This document shows positions 30,940 through 41,521 of a stretch of DNA of 64,000 nt, piece by piece; the stretch's first letter is position 1; each line of letters starts with the position of its first letter. Made by a program: the position numbers and the translations under genes. The notes under the pieces were generated by a model that did not search any database, had not been told where the DNA came from, and worked only from the letters and a program-made list of their open reading frames with translations. This DNA is from Ascarosepion bandense (taxonomy: Eukaryota > Mollusca > Cephalopoda > Sepiida > Sepiidae), in NCBI GenBank assembly GCA_037127315.1, contig JBBBDQ010000420.1, forward strand, positions 3,630,001 to 3,694,000, read 5' to 3'.

Positions 30940-31425
30940 AGCCAGTTCAATTTATTTTGACACCATGTTGATGAATAACTTCTCCAACGTACCTCTAAAT
31001 TCTTGATCTCATCTTTAAAGAATTCTCATCCTGTGGCATGATAACCAATTCAAATGATTCGATTACCTCTTCCATATTGGGGAATGTTTTATTACATAAG
31101 AAAAGCTCAAAAGTCTTTAAAACGATTATCAGTAGGTATATGAGGTTAATATGGAGGATGAAGCAGGTTTTGGACAAGTAGATTGATAGGCGTGCGGTCT
31201 GGATATTTCTTATTTACAAATCTTGGATGTTTCTTTTTTTTGAAATTTTTCGTTCATACATTCACTTTCACTGCAATACAACATTGCTGTTAATCTTTCC
31301 TTGAAGCAAAACTTAATAATGAATAACCCCTTTGAAAGACCACCATACTTCAACAGTTAACTTTTTAGGATGCAGGGAAGGTTTTGAGTATGTTTAGTTA
31401 TTTATTTGCATCTAATTTATTAGTG
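30940..31425 (-). pseudogene. Mariner transposase C-terminal relic
   Basis: Minus-strand frames read LDANK near 31415 and LFLCNKTFPNMEEVIESFEL then VIMPQDENSLK (31110-31010), ending LEVRWRSYSST. It is the post-catalytic region of a mariner transposase (FLRNKTFxNxEEVIExFxLFVxSxDxxFF...LExRW). The catalytic blocks have decayed. It is the same subfamily as 32762-33740. Confidence 0.65.
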
Positions 31426-31429
31426 TTGA

Positions 31430-31500
31430 AATCGACACCATGTAAATGAATGACTGTTCTGCAAAGTCACTCTAAATTCTTGATTCTACATTTAAAAGGA
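31430..31500 (-). pseudogene. Mariner C-terminal tail fragment
   Basis: About 70 bp homologous to 30955-31025 (CATGTAAATGAATGACTGTT and CACTCTAAATTCTTGATTCT in plus sense). It is a second copy in the same orientation, cut at 31500 by the Helitron. Confidence 0.5.
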
Positions 31501-32458
31501 ACTAGCATTATAGCCCGGCGTTGCCCGTGCAATTCAGAACATTTTAAAACTCGGCTATGTAAAAAAATAATTATATAAAAAAATAGTTGTTTCAAAATTG
31601 TTCAAAAATTCCATTAAAAAATCTGTTTTCATTTGTTTTGATAAACGTGGTTTGCTGTTTTGTGTGACATTGTAAACAACATTGCGCTTGTTTTTGTTGC
31701 AAAATTACGGTGAAAAATATTTACATTTTTTGTTCACTAGATGAATGTAACCTAAAAATAAAAATTATTATTTTTTTATTTTACTGAAATTAGAAATATA
31801 AAAACTATTACGCTCTCAGTTCAGAAATTTTCGAAGAATATTTAAAAATATAGACATTTAATTTTAGAGCAAAAAGTTACATTACAGACAATTGATTTCC
31901 TGCACGAAATATTTAAAGAAAAAAAAAGTTTTATTCTATTTTTTTTTATTTTCTGAAGTATGAAATATTAAATCTGAAAAACAAAGACTTAAATAATTAA
32001 ATTAACCATTGGCACATTTTATTTTACATATTTTGTTTTGTTTGAAAAAACACTTCTTTTTTTTTTAAATATTTCTTTTGTTTCAAAATTACGGGGAAAA
32101 ATATTCACATTTTTTGTTGACCAAATAAATTTTTAAAACATCGGAATTAAAATTAATTATAAGGCTCATTTTTTTTAATAAAAAAATATTTTAGTCGCGT
32201 TTGACGAGTGATTTGATTTCTATGACGTAATTAAGGAACCATCTTAGATCTTAGATGTTTTACAGAGCAAATGTACACAATCCGCTCCAAAAGTGCGAAA
32301 GGAAAAATTGCTGAACTTAAACTCAAAAAGTATGTGTTGAGCTGGCTTCCCTGTAGATATGTGTCCCTAGAAAGTTTGAATGGCGTAGCTTAAAAAATGT
32401 AGGCGTGCATAGAGAACAGTCACACACAGACTCACAGATTGCCTTTTATATATATAGA
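31501..32458 (-). mobile_element. Non-autonomous Helitron, 958 bp
   Basis: In minus sense it starts TCTATATATATAAAAGGCAA at 32458 and ends CAACGCCGGGCTATAATGCT plus AGT at 31501. The host base before TC is A and the base after CTAGT is T, the A/T target expected of Helitrons. The interior is AT-rich, with no Rep or helicase and no long open frame. It separates a mariner tail (31430-31500) from a LINE 3' end (32459). Confidence 0.85.
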
Positions 32459-32760
32459 TTTTTTTTAATCATATCACCCCAAGCAAGGCATTCTACTGCC
32501 ACTATAGCGCAGGTGGTTACATAGAGTGATTGGGTATAAGAAATGTCAGAAGAAGGGTGATAGACGAGTAAGGAGATACATAGGAAGAGTGATGGAGAGA
32601 ATGGGTGCGAGTTAGTGTGTTAGGAGGTGTCTGTTGACCTTACATTTAAACTCCTGGAGCTTGTAGCCGTCGGGGAAGCAAGCATGCAGAAGGGAATTCC
32701 ACAGGCTGGAAATTCGAGAAAAGAAGCTGTTTGAGTAGAAATTGCGGTTAAATTTTATCG
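32459..32760 (-). mobile_element. CR1/Jockey-group LINE 3' end
   Basis: In minus sense: a decayed NLWNSLLHACFPDGYKLQEF-like end of coding (about 32720-32655), then 3' UTR and the tail ACTCTATGTAACCACCTGCG and TGCCTTGCTTGGGGTGATAT ending at the Helitron boundary. Only the last 300 bp remain. Confidence 0.8.
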
Positions 32761-32761
32761 G

Positions 32762-33745
32762 TTTCATCATCCATTAATGTGACAAACAGTTGAAATGCTT
32801 CGATTACCTGTTCCTAATTGAAGGATGTTTAATTGCGTATGAAGTACTACAAAAATGTTTAAATAAATAATAATCAGTAGGGGAAATATCAGGTAAGTAT
32901 GCCAAATTTCATAATTCAGGTTATGCAGCTTTTGGGCAGTTGAATCAGAAGTATGCGACCATGCGTTGTCCTGCAGCAAAAATGGGCCATAACTGTTCAC
33001 AAGTCTAGGATGTTTCTTTTACAATTTTTCATTTAATTTTACACTCAACTTCTCCATAACACGACGTTGCTCTCATTGTTTTCTCTTGAAGCAAGAAAAA
33101 ATAATGAATAACCCATTTAGAGTAACAATTAACTTGTTAGAGTGCAGTGGAGGTTTCGAGTATTGATTTTGGTGACTTATTTGCATCTAACCACTGACCT
33201 GGTATTGATTTTGGTGACTTATTTGCATCTAACCACTGACCTAGTATTGATTTTGGTGACTTATTTGCATCTAACCACTGATCTAGTATTGATTTTGGTA
33301 ACTTATTTGCATCTAACCACTGACCTAGTATTGATTTTGGTAACTTATTTGCATCTAACCACTGATCTAGTATTGATTTTGGTAACTTATTTGCATCTAA
33401 CCACTGATCTAGTATTGATTTTGGTAACTTATTTGCATCTAACCACTGACCTGGTATTGATTTTGGTGACTTATTTGCATCTAACCACTGACCTAGTATT
33501 GATTTTGGTGACTTATTTGCATCTAACCACTGATCTAGTATTGATTTTGGTAACTTATTTGCATCTAACCACTGACCTAGTATTGATTTTGGTGACTTAT
33601 TTGCATCTAACCACTGATCTAGTATTGATTTTGGTGACTTATTTGCATCTAACCACTGACCTGGTATTGATTTTGGTAACTTATTTGCATCTAACCACTG
33701 GCCTACTATTGTTTTCAAAGAGTATCCATCTCTCATAGCATTTCT
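32762..33745 (-). pseudogene. Mariner transposase relic with an in-frame 42-bp repeat expansion
   Basis: Minus sense from about 33745: YERWILFENNSRPVVRCK (the DExWIxYxNxxRxxQWL region, first catalytic Asp lost), then 13 tandem 14-residue units of the QWLDANKSPKSI type. Then come VIHYFFLASREN-like sequence and YGPFLLQDNAWSHTSDSTAQ, which retains the second catalytic Asp (LLQDNA). KLHNLNYEI follows. The third catalytic block is destroyed. In related mariners the QWLDxNKxPKS segment occurs once between the first and second Asp, so the array is an internal expansion. Confidence 0.8.
33161..33706 (-). repeat. 13 x 42-bp minisatellite inside the mariner relic
   Basis: Exactly 546 bp. Units begin TATTGATTTTGGTGACTTAT in plus sense and vary mainly at position 14 (g/a) and near positions 39-41. 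The variant order of units 2-4 recurs in units 8-10, indicating a multi-unit duplication. Both strands are open because 42 is a multiple of 3. Confidence 0.95.
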
Positions 33746-33825
33746 CCTTCAATGCAAAAAAAGGTTCTTTTTCCCAGTTTGTACTCATACAGTAAGATTA
33801 TTCGACATCGGTAATTGTCTATACA

Positions 33826-34130
33826 TTTGATATGAGGTAGTATTTACATTATTTACATTGTTTGGAATATTGTTCTTATCTTTACTGCTATGTTTAAGAT
33901 GTTTCGGTCGTTTTACACTGGCCTTATTCAGGGGCTAAGAATTTTGAACTGAACCCTTTATTACGATCACTGGGGTATATCATTCTCATTTCTTGTGCGA
34001 AGCCACTTCTGGTAGCCATGCAGTTATCTTCCTTTAACTTAACTTAAGTTATTTTTCACCACTGTTGTAGCCTGGTATTGAAATCACAACTTTTTCGTTC
34101 AAGTCACTGGAACAAACCACCGTCTATATC
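33826..34130 (-). repeat. Hammerhead-containing repeat family, near full-length copy
   Basis: Minus sense: a tRNA-like head (TTCCAGTGACTTGAACGAAA, GTTGTGATTTCAATACCAGG) and body (GAATGATATACCCCAGTGAT). A decayed core CUGAAUA, AGGCC, CGACC, GAAAC, AUC lies near 33930-33895. The tail GAACAATATTCCAAACAATG then ATACTACCTCATATC follows. Colinear with 25785-26075. Confidence 0.65.
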
Positions 34131-34371
34131 CAGAAGAATACAGGTAATACGAGGTATGAAGATGGATGGTACCAATCATACAATGGCATTATTCTGGAAA
34201 AGGCTAAACTAGATGAGGATATATTCTGGGAAGGTGATAATATGGACTGATACACCAAAATCGGATTTGCTGCATCTGCATTTATGCCGAAGTATATTAC
34301 CCGCAGCCTAACTATGATATCATCCACTGTTTGGTCTTCGTAAAAGTGCTGCAAAACTTGATGATTATCAG

Positions 34372-35575
34372 TTGATTAGATATTTCTGCGCACTAAAGAA
34401 TTTACATTTAAGTAATATTCTTACTCACTTTCATATCGTTCGTGCCTGTTGGAAGTCTTCCTCTGTAATTCCTATATTTAAGAATACTGGAGAACCCTCG
34501 GACCCGGCTAATTACCGCCCTATCAGCCTCCTTCCGATCTCTGGCAAAGTGGTCGAAACCATTATCAAAGCTGTGGTTCAGCATCTCACAACCCACAAAC
34601 AGTATGGTTTCCGCTTCGCCAGGTCTATTGCTGATATGCTAACAACCATCACTGAGTATATATACCGTTGCCTTAGATATTTCCAAAGCGTTCGACAGAG
34701 TCTGGTATGCTGGCCTTCTACGCAAACTGCGGAGCTATGGTATAACTAGAAATTTGTTTGACCTAATCCAATCACTCCTCTCTAATCACATATTGAAGGT
34801 AGTATTAAAAGGACAAGCCTCTCAAAACTACCATACGAACGCGGGTGTCCATCAAGGCTCTATCCTAGGTGCTACGCTCTTTCTGATCTGCATTAACGAT
34901 CTCCCCGATGCCATAAGATCCCAAGTAGGCATGTACGCCGACGACGCTACAGTTTACTCTCGCCTCGAGAAAAAATCTGGTGTGGGCGACAAATCGAACC
35001 TCGCTGCCGAGTTTGAGAAGGACTTCCAATACAACTGAGAATCTGTAATATGATATAAACCGACTTGGCAGCCTGGCTGCAGTCACTCTCTCACCGGCGT
35101 GATGTGGCTACCCTGTGCCTCTTCTATAAATACTTTCACGACTTCTGCTTCGGTGAACTTAGATCACTAGTGCCCCCTAGATACGAATTTGTACGAGATA
35201 CTAGATTAGCAACTAGGTCCAACTCTTTTACAGTGAAATAGATAAAATGTAACCACAATTTCTACTCTAACAGTTTCTTTTCTCGCACTTCCGCCTGTGA
35301 AATTCCATTCCATATACTTGCTCCCTCGACAGCTACAATCTCCAGGAATTTAAATGTAAGGTCAATAGACACCTCTTATCACACTAACTCGCATCCATTC
35401 TCTCAAACACTCTTCTCATCTACCCAGCCCCCATCTTCGGTATCCTTATCCGTCTATCACCCGACATTTCCTATAACTAACCAATCGTTTTCATCACTTT
35501 CCCCTGTGTAACACCCTGCGAAATAATGGCAGTGGAATGCCTTGCTTCGGGTGAAATGATTAAAAAAAATGTCTG
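34372..35575 (+). pseudogene. CR1/Jockey-group LINE reverse transcriptase, internally deleted
   Basis: Plus strand: VIPIFKNTGEPSDPANYRPI and SLLPISGKVVETI (RT motif 1 region), then YGFRFARSIADMLTTITEYI. After a frameshift come ALDISKAFDRVWYAGLLRKL (motif A, from 34670), VHQGSILGATLFLICINDLP (motif B) and MYADDATVYSRLE with an intact YADD at 34934-34945. After EFEKDFQY the reading jumps at about 35040 to RICNMI and HRRDVATLCLFYKYFH, so the thumb and linker are deleted. It ends with the family 3' UTR (GGCAGTGGAATGCCTTGCTT, GGGTGAAATGATTAAAA). The element would copy RNA by target-primed reverse transcription; frameshift, deletion and stops make it dead. Confidence 0.9.
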
Positions 35576-35633
35576 ATGACATTTTATCAGATTAATTTTC
35601 ACCTGGTGTCCGTAACAAGGCAAAATATAAGCT

Positions 35634-36020
35634 ACTAGCAGTATAGCCTGGCGTTGTTCGGGTGTAATGAAAGCTTTAAAACTAATCCATTGTCCTGGAG
35701 CTCAGACTCTTTAGACGTTGGCACGAAAGAATAAAAAGCAATACTTGTTTCCAGTTAAAGCGAAACCATAGACTGAAAGAAAAATGAATGGATGCAAGTC
35801 AAATTTTGATTTCCTGGTATCTATATCAAATAAGTTTTTTTCGTCGTATACTGAATTTTGAAGGCTAAATAAGTCGTCTAAGTAAATGGTATCATGGCTG
35901 AGACTAAGAATGAAAATTATATCTACTTAGAGCCAAACCCGAGGCAAAAACTAAAATAAAAGGGCTGAAAAAAGTTCAAACATACAGGCAGATAAACAGA
36001 CACACCTACAAACATCTTGC

Positions 36021-36068
<48 letters not shown>

Positions 36069-36390
36069 CGATTTTCTGCACAATTGTAAGATCTGCAGCC
36101 TTGAAACTTCTGAATATCGTTTCTTATGTCTTTGTCTATGAGTGTATCAAATTGGATTAAAATCGGACCACTCCTTCTATAACCCGATTTTTTCGATTAT
36201 CGATTTTCGATATTTATCGGGGGTACCTCGAAACAAAACCTACCTACGAACACTCGCAGTCGCTTATAGTACAACTGTGTAAATTTTCAAGAAAATCGGT
36301 TCAGCCGTTTTGGAGTCTATAGGTAACGGACACACACACACACAGACACACAGACCCACAGACAAAATTCCATTTATAAATAAGTTTAGA
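35634..36390 (-). mobile_element. Non-autonomous Helitron-like element, 757 bp
   Basis: Minus sense starts TCTAAACTTATTTATAAATG at 36390 and ends AACGCCAGGCTATACTGCT plus AGT at 35634. The 5' half (CCGTTACCTATAGACTCCAA, GAACCGATTTTCTTGAAAAT) and 3' half (GGCAAGATGTTTGTAGGTGT) have the same order as the plus-strand copy at 30097. The two are separated by (TA)n at 36026-36065. An internal AAAAGGCAAGATG resembles another Helitron 5' end, so a nested structure is possible. Confidence 0.65.
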
Positions 36391-36898
36391 TTGACAAAGA
36401 AGGTTCAATTTTTTTCTACAGCTAACCAACTAATATCCGCTTTTGACAAGTTTGGTCAATATAATGAAAATACGACGCATTGAATATATTATTTGGAGTA
36501 TTTTTCTAAAATGAATCTATCTGTTCATGTAACTATAGCAGTGATGGATTGTTTAGAAAGAACAATATAGATAAAAACATATAAGTAAATAGTAAATAAA
36601 ATTCTCAAAGTATGGGCGGATTCGTTAGAATTTTAGTGTGTTAGAAGGAACCGGCAACCCAATCCTAAATAGTGAACGGGAATAAACCTCTACTAATCGC
36701 GGAGGAGTGTAAACCGGACGATAGAATTATTTAATACTATTTGAGGGTAAAAATAAACAGTAAATAAAGTTTCAAAGTTTAGGCAGAAAAAATTGAAGCG
36801 TAGAGTTGAAGTAGACTTCAGAAGGAACTACTTTATCTAAGCAATATCAACGTTTCTTTTTTATAGCTGGAGCGTATACAGATAGATGTGAGCAGATT

Positions 36899-36946
<48 letters not shown>

Positions 36947-36955
36947 GAACAAATT

Positions 36956-37011
<56 letters not shown>

Positions 37012-37159
37012 CGTTTAATGAATTTATAGCGCGATATATATTTATTTACTGAAATCATCATGACCTTACCATAGAATTGATGGTCCTGTGACTATCCAAA
37101 TATCCGGAAGCCCTTTTTTTAGTTGGCCTGAATATCAGTTTGTAACCGAATTGGTTTAT
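36391..37159. other. Mixed: LINE 3' UTR module and (TAGA)n
   Basis: 36645-36735 is a diverged minus-sense 3' UTR module (AGGAACCGGCAACCCAATCC, GTGTAAACCGGACGATAG). 36898-37011 is a TAGA tetranucleotide array interrupted once. Nothing else is recognised. Confidence 0.7.
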
Positions 37160-37486
37160 TTCTGTTGTGGTGCCGTGGTTATCAAATTCGAACGGGAAAT
37201 CGAGAGCCAAGTTCGAATTTTAGTTACTAATTCGAGCTTCGTTCGAATTTGTTGCATTCACTTAAGCACAAATAGACCTGGAAAAAGTATTAATCTGTCT
37301 CTTTTCCCTCCAGATATGGGTCAAATAGAAGGACAGCTAGAGTTCTGCAGACTTGATTGGTAACCAGTCTACCGTAAAAAGTTAAGGCAACTTACTGCGG
37401 GAAAATTTTCTACCCAATCAGTCAAGTATCGAAAGAGACATGATCGGTTAAGCGTGTATCACGTATGGCATTTAATTGACTGATAT
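37160..37486 (+). mobile_element. Full-length but diverged SINE
   Basis: Head TGTTGTGGTGCCGTGGTTAT with B box AAGTTCGAATTTT, followed by a short duplicated TTCGAATTT segment. The body is ACCAGTCTACCGTAAAAAGT, and the tail TATCACGTATGGCATTTAAT. Confidence 0.85.
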
Positions 37487-38356
37487 AATTTTCAGTTTAA
37501 AGATTTTTGTCAACAAATATTTTCATTTGACTGGTTTAATTTTCTTTTCATGGAATGTGTCCTTCTGTCAGTCTATCCCGAGCTTATACTTTTCTTGCTC
37601 AGCAATATTTTCGCATATATTTTATTTCATTTTATTTTATTTTTGTTCCGCATTTTTTCTGAAATTCTAACATTTTCTGTCAATTTTTCTTTCACGACCA
37701 CCAAATCACCTCCTTTCACTGATTGACCTCCTCCTTCAAAATTCCCCCTCATTTCACATTCTTCGTCTGTTTTTCTTTGTATTTTCTAGGCAAAGTACTT
37801 TTTTTTTCTACATGGGGTCATTACACATCTCATTACCAATCGAGAATGTCTGTTCATATCAATGTGTTTTCTTTTACCGTTTTCTCTTTTCGCTTTCTTT
37901 TGCATTCCCATGTGATTACAAGATACTCTTGATAGCATTCTTTTTTCTAAGATTTGACTTTTATTTACCTTTGTTTTCCAGCTTTGTCTACTATACTCAT
38001 TTGAAAAATAAAAAAATAAGGCATTGATGTTTTTTTTCAGGCCTGTCTATCAAAGATTCGACGCTGATCCAAGGTTATATTTATCTGCCTCAATTGTTGT
38101 ACCACCGCTTATCTATCTGCAAATTTAGACTCAAGAATTAAGTTTCACACTACGTACGTATGCACATATGTTCATTGTAGTATGAGTAAGACTGGAGAAA
38201 AGATGACTCCATCGGTAATAGGTATACAAAATGTATGGAGGGTGTATAAAATAACCTACATATACTTGATACTAAATTAAGCACGCACACACACACAAAC
38301 ACACGCGCATACACACACATACATAAAGGCTACACATATGAATTTGTGTATAGGTT

Positions 38357-38409
<53 letters not shown>

Positions 38410-38496
38410 ATTGTTCACATATGTACATGCATGCATTTATATATATATATAGTGTTGATTTGTGATAATGTCTAGAGCTATGGTTGTTGATTTTTC
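37487..38496. other. Unassigned T-rich stretch with microsatellites
   Basis: Pyrimidine-rich 37480-38100 with no recognisable coding. A short (CA)n at about 38282-38320, and (TA)n at 38360-38407. Confidence 0.5.
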
Positions 38497-38765
38497 AATC
38501 AGTCAGTCAGTCAGTCAGTCAGTCAGTTAAATGCCACACGTGATACATGCTTGGATGATCAAGTCTCAAAAGAGAGATGACTGACTGGGCAGAAGATTAT
38601 CCCGCAGTAGGTTGCCATTGCTTTCTGCGGTAGACTGGTTGCCAGCCAAGGCTATAGAACACAATCTATCCTATTATTTAACCCATAACTGGAGGGAAGA
38701 GACGGATTAATACCTTTCCGAAGGGTATTTATGAATACAAGGGATTCAACTAGAATTCGAAAATA
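38497..38765 (-). mobile_element. SINE with expanded CAGT tail
   Basis: Minus-oriented. The 3' tail is (CAGT)n at 38499-38525, then GCCACACGTGATACATGCTT, the body, and GGGATTCAACTAGAATTCG. The tRNA head is missing. Confidence 0.9.
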
Positions 38766-38860
38766 AAACAAATTTTAGTAAGCAGGCTTTTTTCTTGTAA
38801 CGTAATCGATATCGACTTAAACATAGAACATTGATAGGTACAAAAAAATTGTCATTATAG

Positions 38861-38957
38861 CTGAACAGGTTCATGCCAACTTCGAAATATTCCCTGACGA
38901 GTGGCAACATCATAACGGTGTCCACACTAAACTTCGAAGTTGGCATAATCTGTTCAG
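38861..38957. repeat. Inverted repeat with hammerhead-like core
   Basis: CTGAACAGGTTCATGCCAAC then TTCGAA (38861-38886) faces TTCGAAGTTGGCATAATCTG then TTCAG (38933-38957). Between them CUGACGA (38894-38900) is followed by GUGG...CCAC, but then UAAAC instead of GAAAC. Likely a dead member of the hammerhead class. Confidence 0.5.
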
Positions 38958-39037
38958 TTAAAGTGACACACTTTTTATATATATATATAAATGGTAGGCT
39001 TCAGAAAAATGGTGAATGCCTTGAGATTGATACACTT

Positions 39038-39568
39038 TTTTTTTTAAATCATCTCACCCCAAGCAAGGCATTCCACTGCCACTATTGCGCATGGGGCTAC
39101 ATAGGGAAGGAGTGGTTAGACATAGGGAATGTCAGGAGGAAGGTGACAGATGAGTAAGGTTACCGAGTATGAGGGTTGGGCAGTGTTTGATAGAATGGGA
39201 GCAGGTTAGTGTGTTAGGAGGTGTCTATTGACCTTACATTTAAACTCCTGGAGATTGTAGCCGTCGGGGAAGCAATCGTTTGGAAGAGAATTCCACAGTC
39301 GGGAAGTGCGAGGAAAGTAGGAGTAGAAGTTACGGCTGCATTTTATCGGTTTCACTGTAAAAGGGTAGGATCTAGTTGCTAATCTAGTATCTCGTTCAAA
39401 TACGTATTTCGGGGGCACTAGTGATCTAAGTTCTTCGGAGCAGAAGCCGTGAAAGTATTTATAGAAGAGACACAAGGAAGCCACATCGCGCCGGTCGGAG
39501 AGAGACTGCAGGCGGTCTGCCAAGTCAGTATCTATCACATTTCTTAGCATAGTATTGATGTTGCACAC
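39038..39568 (-). pseudogene. CR1/Jockey-group LINE 3' end
   Basis: Minus-sense open reading 39568-39206: RNVIDTDLADRLQSLSDRRD, VASLCLFYKYFHGFCSEELR, SLVPPKYVFERDTRLATRSY, then TSRLWNSLPNDCFPDGYNLQ and EFKCKVNRHLLTH with a normal stop. The 3' UTR runs to the CTTGGGGTGAGATGATTTAA tail at 39040. Only the C-terminal 120 residues are present, but they are intact. A (TA)n array (39590-39637) begins just beyond the truncated end. Confidence 0.9.
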
Positions 39569-39587
39569 TCATACACATACAGAGGAG

Positions 39588-39589
<2 letters not shown>

Positions 39590-39637
<48 letters not shown>
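39590..39637. repeat. (TA)n microsatellite
   Basis: About 23 TA units. Confidence 0.95.
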
Positions 39638-39640
<3 letters not shown>

Positions 39641-40093
39641 TTCCAGGCGTAGCTTAGATGTTGCACAAGGCCGAAAGTATGGTGTACCTAGTGAGGATCG
39701 AACTTACTACATACTTCTACTTTTCTAATAAGACAATCTTTCTATTCGTTACACAACGTTGTGGTTCCCTATCAACGATCTGTCTCTACACCGGCATCGA
39801 GCCCTTTACCATAAAAATCCTGATTACCCAATATCTTTAAGCAGTAAAACAGCTAAAAACACAACAATCTCGGCGCTAAACATTATCAGAACTCAGCACT
39901 ATATATATATATATATATATATAGTCACAAGCATATGTATGCACTTAAGGATACACACGTAAATGCACTCAGCAGACACACACACGCACATAAGTGCAGG
40001 CACACACCCAGTTACAGGTCCACATACACAGGCACATACATACATACAGATAGGTATCTACTAAAATACAGGAATCTACTAAAAATAACGTTT

Positions 40094-40100
<7 letters not shown>
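39638..40100. other. Unassigned; possible tRNA-like repeat
   Basis: 39655-39770 contains GTGAGGATCGAACTTACTAC, whose complement resembles a Pol III B box, and AAGGCCGAAAGTATGG. A short (TA)n lies at 39900-39922 and CA-rich DNA at 39950-40050. I cannot name the element. Confidence 0.3.

Positions 40101-40144
<44 letters not shown>
40101..40144. repeat. (TA)n bordering the PLE palindrome
   Basis: TA array directly at the left outer end of the palindrome. The right end is bordered by another at 42851. Confidence 0.95.
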
Positions 40145-40146
<2 letters not shown>

Positions 40147-40315
40147 TATTAAATATAAGAGACAATGAATGTCTATTATGTTTAATCATGAGCCGTTCTA
40201 AACGTCGTATTTTTGCTTTAATTTCAGTTGAAAATAAAGACAAAAATTCTCCAACATTTGGATAATTATTTATTGGTTTTCTTCTAAGCTTTCGGCTCAC
40301 ATGAGCCATCTTCAG
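40145..40315 (-). pseudogene. PLE ORF N-terminus, left arm
   Basis: Minus-sense reading starts MAHVSRKLRRKPINNYPNVG at about 40306 and continues LLMIKHNRHSLSLIFNSI-like to about 40144, where it is cut by (TA)n. It overlaps the hammerhead motif and lies downstream of the GIY-YIG end of the adjacent copy, the partial-tandem (pseudo-LTR) layout typical of Penelope-like elements. Confidence 0.65.
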
Positions 40316-40320
40316 AGGTA
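40281..40320 (-). ncRNA. PLE-linked hammerhead motif, left arm
   Basis: CUGAAGA (40315-40309), one bulged U, stem II GGCUC/GAGCC with loop AUGU, GAAA (40293-40290), palindromic AGCU, cleavage triplet CUU. Stem I is weaker than in the right arm because one CU upstream of the core is missing (CCUCUG instead of CCUCUCUG). Confidence 0.6.
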
Positions 40321-40499
40321 GTTTAAACTGAAATATTATAAAATCCACCATCACCGACGATTTTATTTTGTGTTGACATAAAACTCCGCTTGGCAACGGC
40401 AATAGTTACCAAAAATAATAAACGCAGTTCTTAAGTTTGCGATGCGGTTTTATGACGTCACACCACGGGATAGCGCGAAATGACAACAAAACCATCTAG

Positions 40500-41521
40500 T
40501 CAAATGCAATGTAATATGTTATTTCCTGTTTTAAAGTTGATTTTATTGAGTGTTGGTTGTTTTGATTTGATGTACATGGCCTCCAATATCTGCAGGTTCC
40601 TCTTACTGTGTGTATGAGTAAGGATCACCGTATTGTTGACCAAAATCTGTCTGATATTACCTACATGTTTATGTTTTTCAGAGAAATGTTGTTTAATAGT
40701 ACTCTGATCAGAAAGATGACATGTAAGTCTACGGGAGAGCGTGGTTGTGGTAAAACCAATATATGTACTAGGTTTTTGAGTAGTATCAGAGATGCAATCT
40801 CTGAATGGGCATGTAAATTGGTACACTACATTGGTTTTTTGTAAAGAATTTAGTTTAGTGCCTGTTGTTAAATATGAGGTCAATTGTTTTAAACTTTATA
40901 ATATATAATGAATTTAATTTGATTATTATTTACATAGTATTATTTATTTTTCATCTTGTTTATAATTATTATGTATTAGTTGCAATAGTATACAAGTTAA
41001 TAGTGTTATGTTTATTTTGATGTAAACCATTATTATTATTATCATTATTGTTAGAGCTATTGTTAAGTTTGTTGAGATACATTTTAATTTGTTGATCAAT
41101 AACGGAGTTAGGAAATCCATTATTGACTAGTGTTTGCTTAATGTTGTGTAATTCTTTATAAAATATAGATTTTTAAGAAGATATCATTTGTGTGCGTTGA
41201 AGTAAGTTTTTTATAACAGCTAACTTATATCGTTGGGGACATTCACTATTATAATTAAGAAGACACGAATTTATGCTAGTTGGTTTCCTATATAGAGAAG
41301 TAGTAAATTTATGTGTGCTAGAATCAATGAATACAACAAGGAATGGGAGTTTGTTATTAATATTAAGTTCTAATGTAAATTTGAGGACAGAGTGACTTTC
41401 AAATTTGTTTTTAAGATATTTAATTTGATCGATATTCTTAGCTAAAACAAAGATGTCATCTATATATCTTACATATATAGAAGGTTTATTGTTGTCATTA
41501 ATTATTTTATTTTCTAGATTT
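40500..41521 (-). pseudogene. Penelope-like RT and GIY-YIG endonuclease, left arm
   Basis: Minus sense from 41521: NLENKIINDNNKPSIYVRYI then DDIFVLAKNIDQIKYLKNKF, with the RT catalytic YIDD at 41466-41455. ESHSVLKFTLELNINNKLPF and TTSLYRKPTSINSCLLNYNS follow. Then come a stop-rich linker and NVVYQFTCPFRDCISDTTQK, then PSTYIGFTTTTLSRRLTCHL, the GIY-YIG block, ending GNNILHCI at 40500. RT motifs upstream of the YIDD box are missing (5' truncation exactly at the palindrome centre). Stops in the linker region make it a pseudogene, although the terminal 127 residues are open. Confidence 0.85.

Noticed and set aside
33142..33738. 198-residue plus-strand open frame of repeated LILVTYLHLTTD
   Set aside because: It is the antisense of the 42-bp repeat in the mariner relic. 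The minus strand has the family-like reading.
40608..40844. Plus-strand 78-residue frame (and its mirror at 42113-42349)
   Set aside because: Antisense shadow of the PLE GIY-YIG coding sequence.
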